NCBI RefSeq assembly: GCF_042675965.1
Contig: NZ_JBHTKJ010000003.1
Location: 1-61,681, forward strand
Length of the DNA stretch: 61,681 bases
From: Virgibacillus_R byunsanensis
Lineage (GTDB): Bacteria; Bacillota; Bacilli; Bacillales; Amphibacillaceae
Reading direction: 5' to 3'
A program made the position numbers and the translations under genes. The first letter of the stretch is position 1; each line of letters opens with the position of its first letter. Below the pieces are notes generated by a model. That model ran no database searches and was not told the DNA's origin. It saw nothing but the letters and a program-made list of their open reading frames with translations. This document shows, piece after piece, positions 60,221 to 61,681 of the stretch.

Positions 60221-61666
60221 ATGCGTCGAAAAACATCGTATATTACATTATCGGCAATACTATCTACTTCTTTACTCTTCACATCATCAGTGGGGATAAC
60301 TACAGAAGCGCAGGAGGGACAAAAGCCGACAATAGAAGATCGGGATTTTAAAAAATCGCAAGAAAAACCTCACCCGATTTTTTCCTGGGATGAACCTGGA
60401 CCATCATCACCTGTGCTACACCCTGGCTCGGTAAAAGGGGCTGGAATGATGGAAGGTCCTTTACTGGAGATTGATTCGGTAATGGACAACATGATTGAAA
60501 ATGGTACGATGCCTGGTGCGGTTACATTTGTAGCGAGACGTGGGCATATTGTACAGCATGAAGCATATGGGCATGCAGCGCTTTATGAAGATGATAGTGT
60601 CACCGAGATGGACGAACCTGTTGCTATGAATAAAGATACTATTTTCGATGTTGCTTCACTTAGCAAAATTTTCACAACTACTGCAGCCATGAAACTTTAT
60701 GAAGATGGTCAATTTAAACTTGATGATCCGGTTGCAGATTACATTCCAGATTTTGCACAAAACGGCAAAGAGGATGTAACCATACGTCAGCTAATGACAC
60801 ATACATCAGGATTCACAGCTTGGATTCCCCTCTATACCGTTGGCGAAACAAGAGAAGATCGACTACAGCATGTTTTCAAATACCCATTAAATAACCCACC
60901 AGGATCTACATACACCTATAGTGATTTAAATATGATTACATTAGCAGCCATTATTGAGCGTTTATCCGGAAAACGTTTAGATGAATTTGTAAAAGAAAAT
61001 CTGACAGAACCACTTGGGATGGATGACACCATGTATAATCCTTCTGAAGATTTAAAGAAAAATACTGCCGCAACCGAATATCAACCCTTAATCGACAGAG
61101 GCCTCGTTTGGGGAGAAGTTCATGATGAAAACGCTTGGTCACTTGATGGTGTTGCAGGCCATGCTGGTATTTTCTCAACGGCAAATGATATTGCAAAATT
61201 AGCTCACATGTTTATTAATGAAGGCCGTTATGGGAGTGAGCAAGTACTCCAACCGGAAACAATCGAGCTATTAGTTCAGAATCAAATTCCCGGATTTCCT
61301 GGAAATGATCATGGATTAGGTTGGGAACTTGGACAAGGTTGGTACATGGACGCGTTATCAGAAGGGTCGTCCATTGGACATACTGGTTATACAGGAACAT
61401 CTATTGTCGTTAATCAAAATAATGACACCATCGCCATTTTATTAACCAACCGTGTTCATCCAAGTCGTAACACCGTTTCTACCAATCCAGCAAGACGTCA
61501 ATTTGCACGTCAGGTGGCTGATGCAATTCCTGTATCTATTCCCAACAAAGAAGGCGCTTGGTTTGCGGGATATGGTAGTCATTTAAATCAAGAATTAACA
61601 ACTGAAGTTCATATTAAGAAAAACCGGGCAAACCCCGCCCGGTCCTTTCCTACCCACCATAGTTAG
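60221..61666 (+). CDS. Secreted serine hydrolase, beta-lactamase family (AmiE/YbbE type)
   Basis: A 481-aa exported enzyme. A signal peptide (residues 1-30, cleavage near TEAQ) precedes a class C beta-lactamase-like domain with SxxK in FDVASLSKIFTT (about 148), YxN in TYTYSDLNM (about 232) and HTG in SIGHTGYTGTS (about 387). Relatives such as Bacillus AmiE cut peptidoglycan fragments (MurNAc-L-Ala amidase) during wall recycling. ATG at 60221 follows GGAGGAGG. The last 12 or so codons (NRANPARSFPTHHS) are coded by a terminator-like hairpin, so the original stop was probably just upstream and lost by a small frame change. Confidence 0.85.
   Translation: MRRKTSYITLSAILSTSLLFTSSVGITTEAQEGQKPTIEDRDFKKSQEKPHPIFSWDEPGPSSPVLHPGSVKGAGMMEGPLLEIDSVMDNMIENGTMPGAVTFVARRGHIVQHEAYGHAALYEDDSVTEMDEPVAMNKDTIFDVASLSKIFTTTAAMKLYEDGQFKLDDPVADYIPDFAQNGKEDVTIRQLMTHTSGFTAWIPLYTVGETREDRLQHVFKYPLNNPPGSTYTYSDLNMITLAAIIERLSGKRLDEFVKENLTEPLGMDDTMYNPSEDLKKNTAATEYQPLIDRGLVWGEVHDENAWSLDGVAGHAGIFSTANDIAKLAHMFINEGRYGSEQVLQPETIELLVQNQIPGFPGNDHGLGWELGQGWYMDALSEGSSIGHTGYTGTSIVVNQNNDTIAILLTNRVHPSRNTVSTNPARRQFARQVADAIPVSIPNKEGAWFAGYGSHLNQELTTEVHIKKNRANPARSFPTHHS
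61622..61646 (+). terminator. Terminator-like hairpin inside the 3' end of the serine hydrolase ORF
   Basis: CCGGGC pairs with GCCCGG around AAACCCC, preceded by AAAAA and followed by TCCTTTCCT. It lies before the stop codon of the open frame. Confidence 0.6.
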
Positions 61667-61681
61667 TGGAAGTCCGATAAT

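Overview
The window is low-GC Firmicute DNA. Strong purine-rich ribosome binding sites, CcpA cre boxes, sigma-D promoters, lipoteichoic acid synthase and legionaminic-acid flagellin glycosylation all point to a motile, probably halotolerant Bacillaceae of the Oceanobacillus/Virgibacillus type. The genus is an inference from gene style. No rRNA, tRNA or CRISPR array was seen. Most genes are on the minus strand.

Layout. 0.1-5.4 kb: an MtnU-like amidohydrolase, an ABC-ATPase remnant, a class V aminotransferase-like protein, and a DUF779/aldehyde dehydrogenase pair with a perfect cre box. 5.4-13.8 kb: a HAD phosphatase, two MFS transporters, a ferritin-like protein, and a pyroglutamate-salvage operon (pxpB-pxpA-pxpC-pcp) preceded by one of the MFS transporters and an unlisted 55-aa membrane protein. 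13.9-16.6 kb: a chemoreceptor gene split by an intact IS200-type element. 16.8-20.6 kb: an Asp/Glu racemase, a ureohydrolase with a substituted metal-ligand motif, and a proline symporter with a 38-aa accessory protein. 20.6-22.7 kb: a repeat-rich gap holding a type I (holin-like) toxin-antitoxin locus. 22.7-25.8 kb: a TRAP-TAXI transporter whose binding protein is circularly permuted. 26.0-28.1 kb: motA-motB and a cheX gene with a nonsense codon. 28.7-30.6 kb: LTA synthase.

30.8-41.7 kb is a flagellin glycosylation island. Flagellin has a sigma-D promoter and a CsrA-type leader hairpin. It is followed by an unknown 202-aa protein, a Maf glycosyltransferase, and a tight legB-legC-legG-legI-legH-ptmE-legF operon. 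After two paralogous coiled-coil microproteins comes a complete type I Wadjet system (jetA-jetB-jetC-jetD, 42.4-50.6 kb). The right end carries an OFA-type MFS transporter, a TcaA-like protein, an AtoE-type transporter, a DMT exporter, and a 3.5-kb cassette bounded by 39-bp direct repeats. The cassette holds a GNAT protein, an 86-aa protein and a TOTE-type primase-helicase. A secreted serine hydrolase closes the window.

Overlaid on the genes are three kinds of repeat: (A) at least seven copies of a ~90-bp structured element with compensatory base changes, two of them identical over 89 bp; (B) about seven ~100-300-bp GC-richer elements; and (C) three separate tandem arrays, all with a 21-bp period, each lying just beyond the 3' end of a gene. 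Together with the IS200 insertion, the cheX nonsense codon and the ABC fragment, these suggest a genome in which small repeats are active and part of the chemotaxis set is decaying while flagellar genes stay intact.
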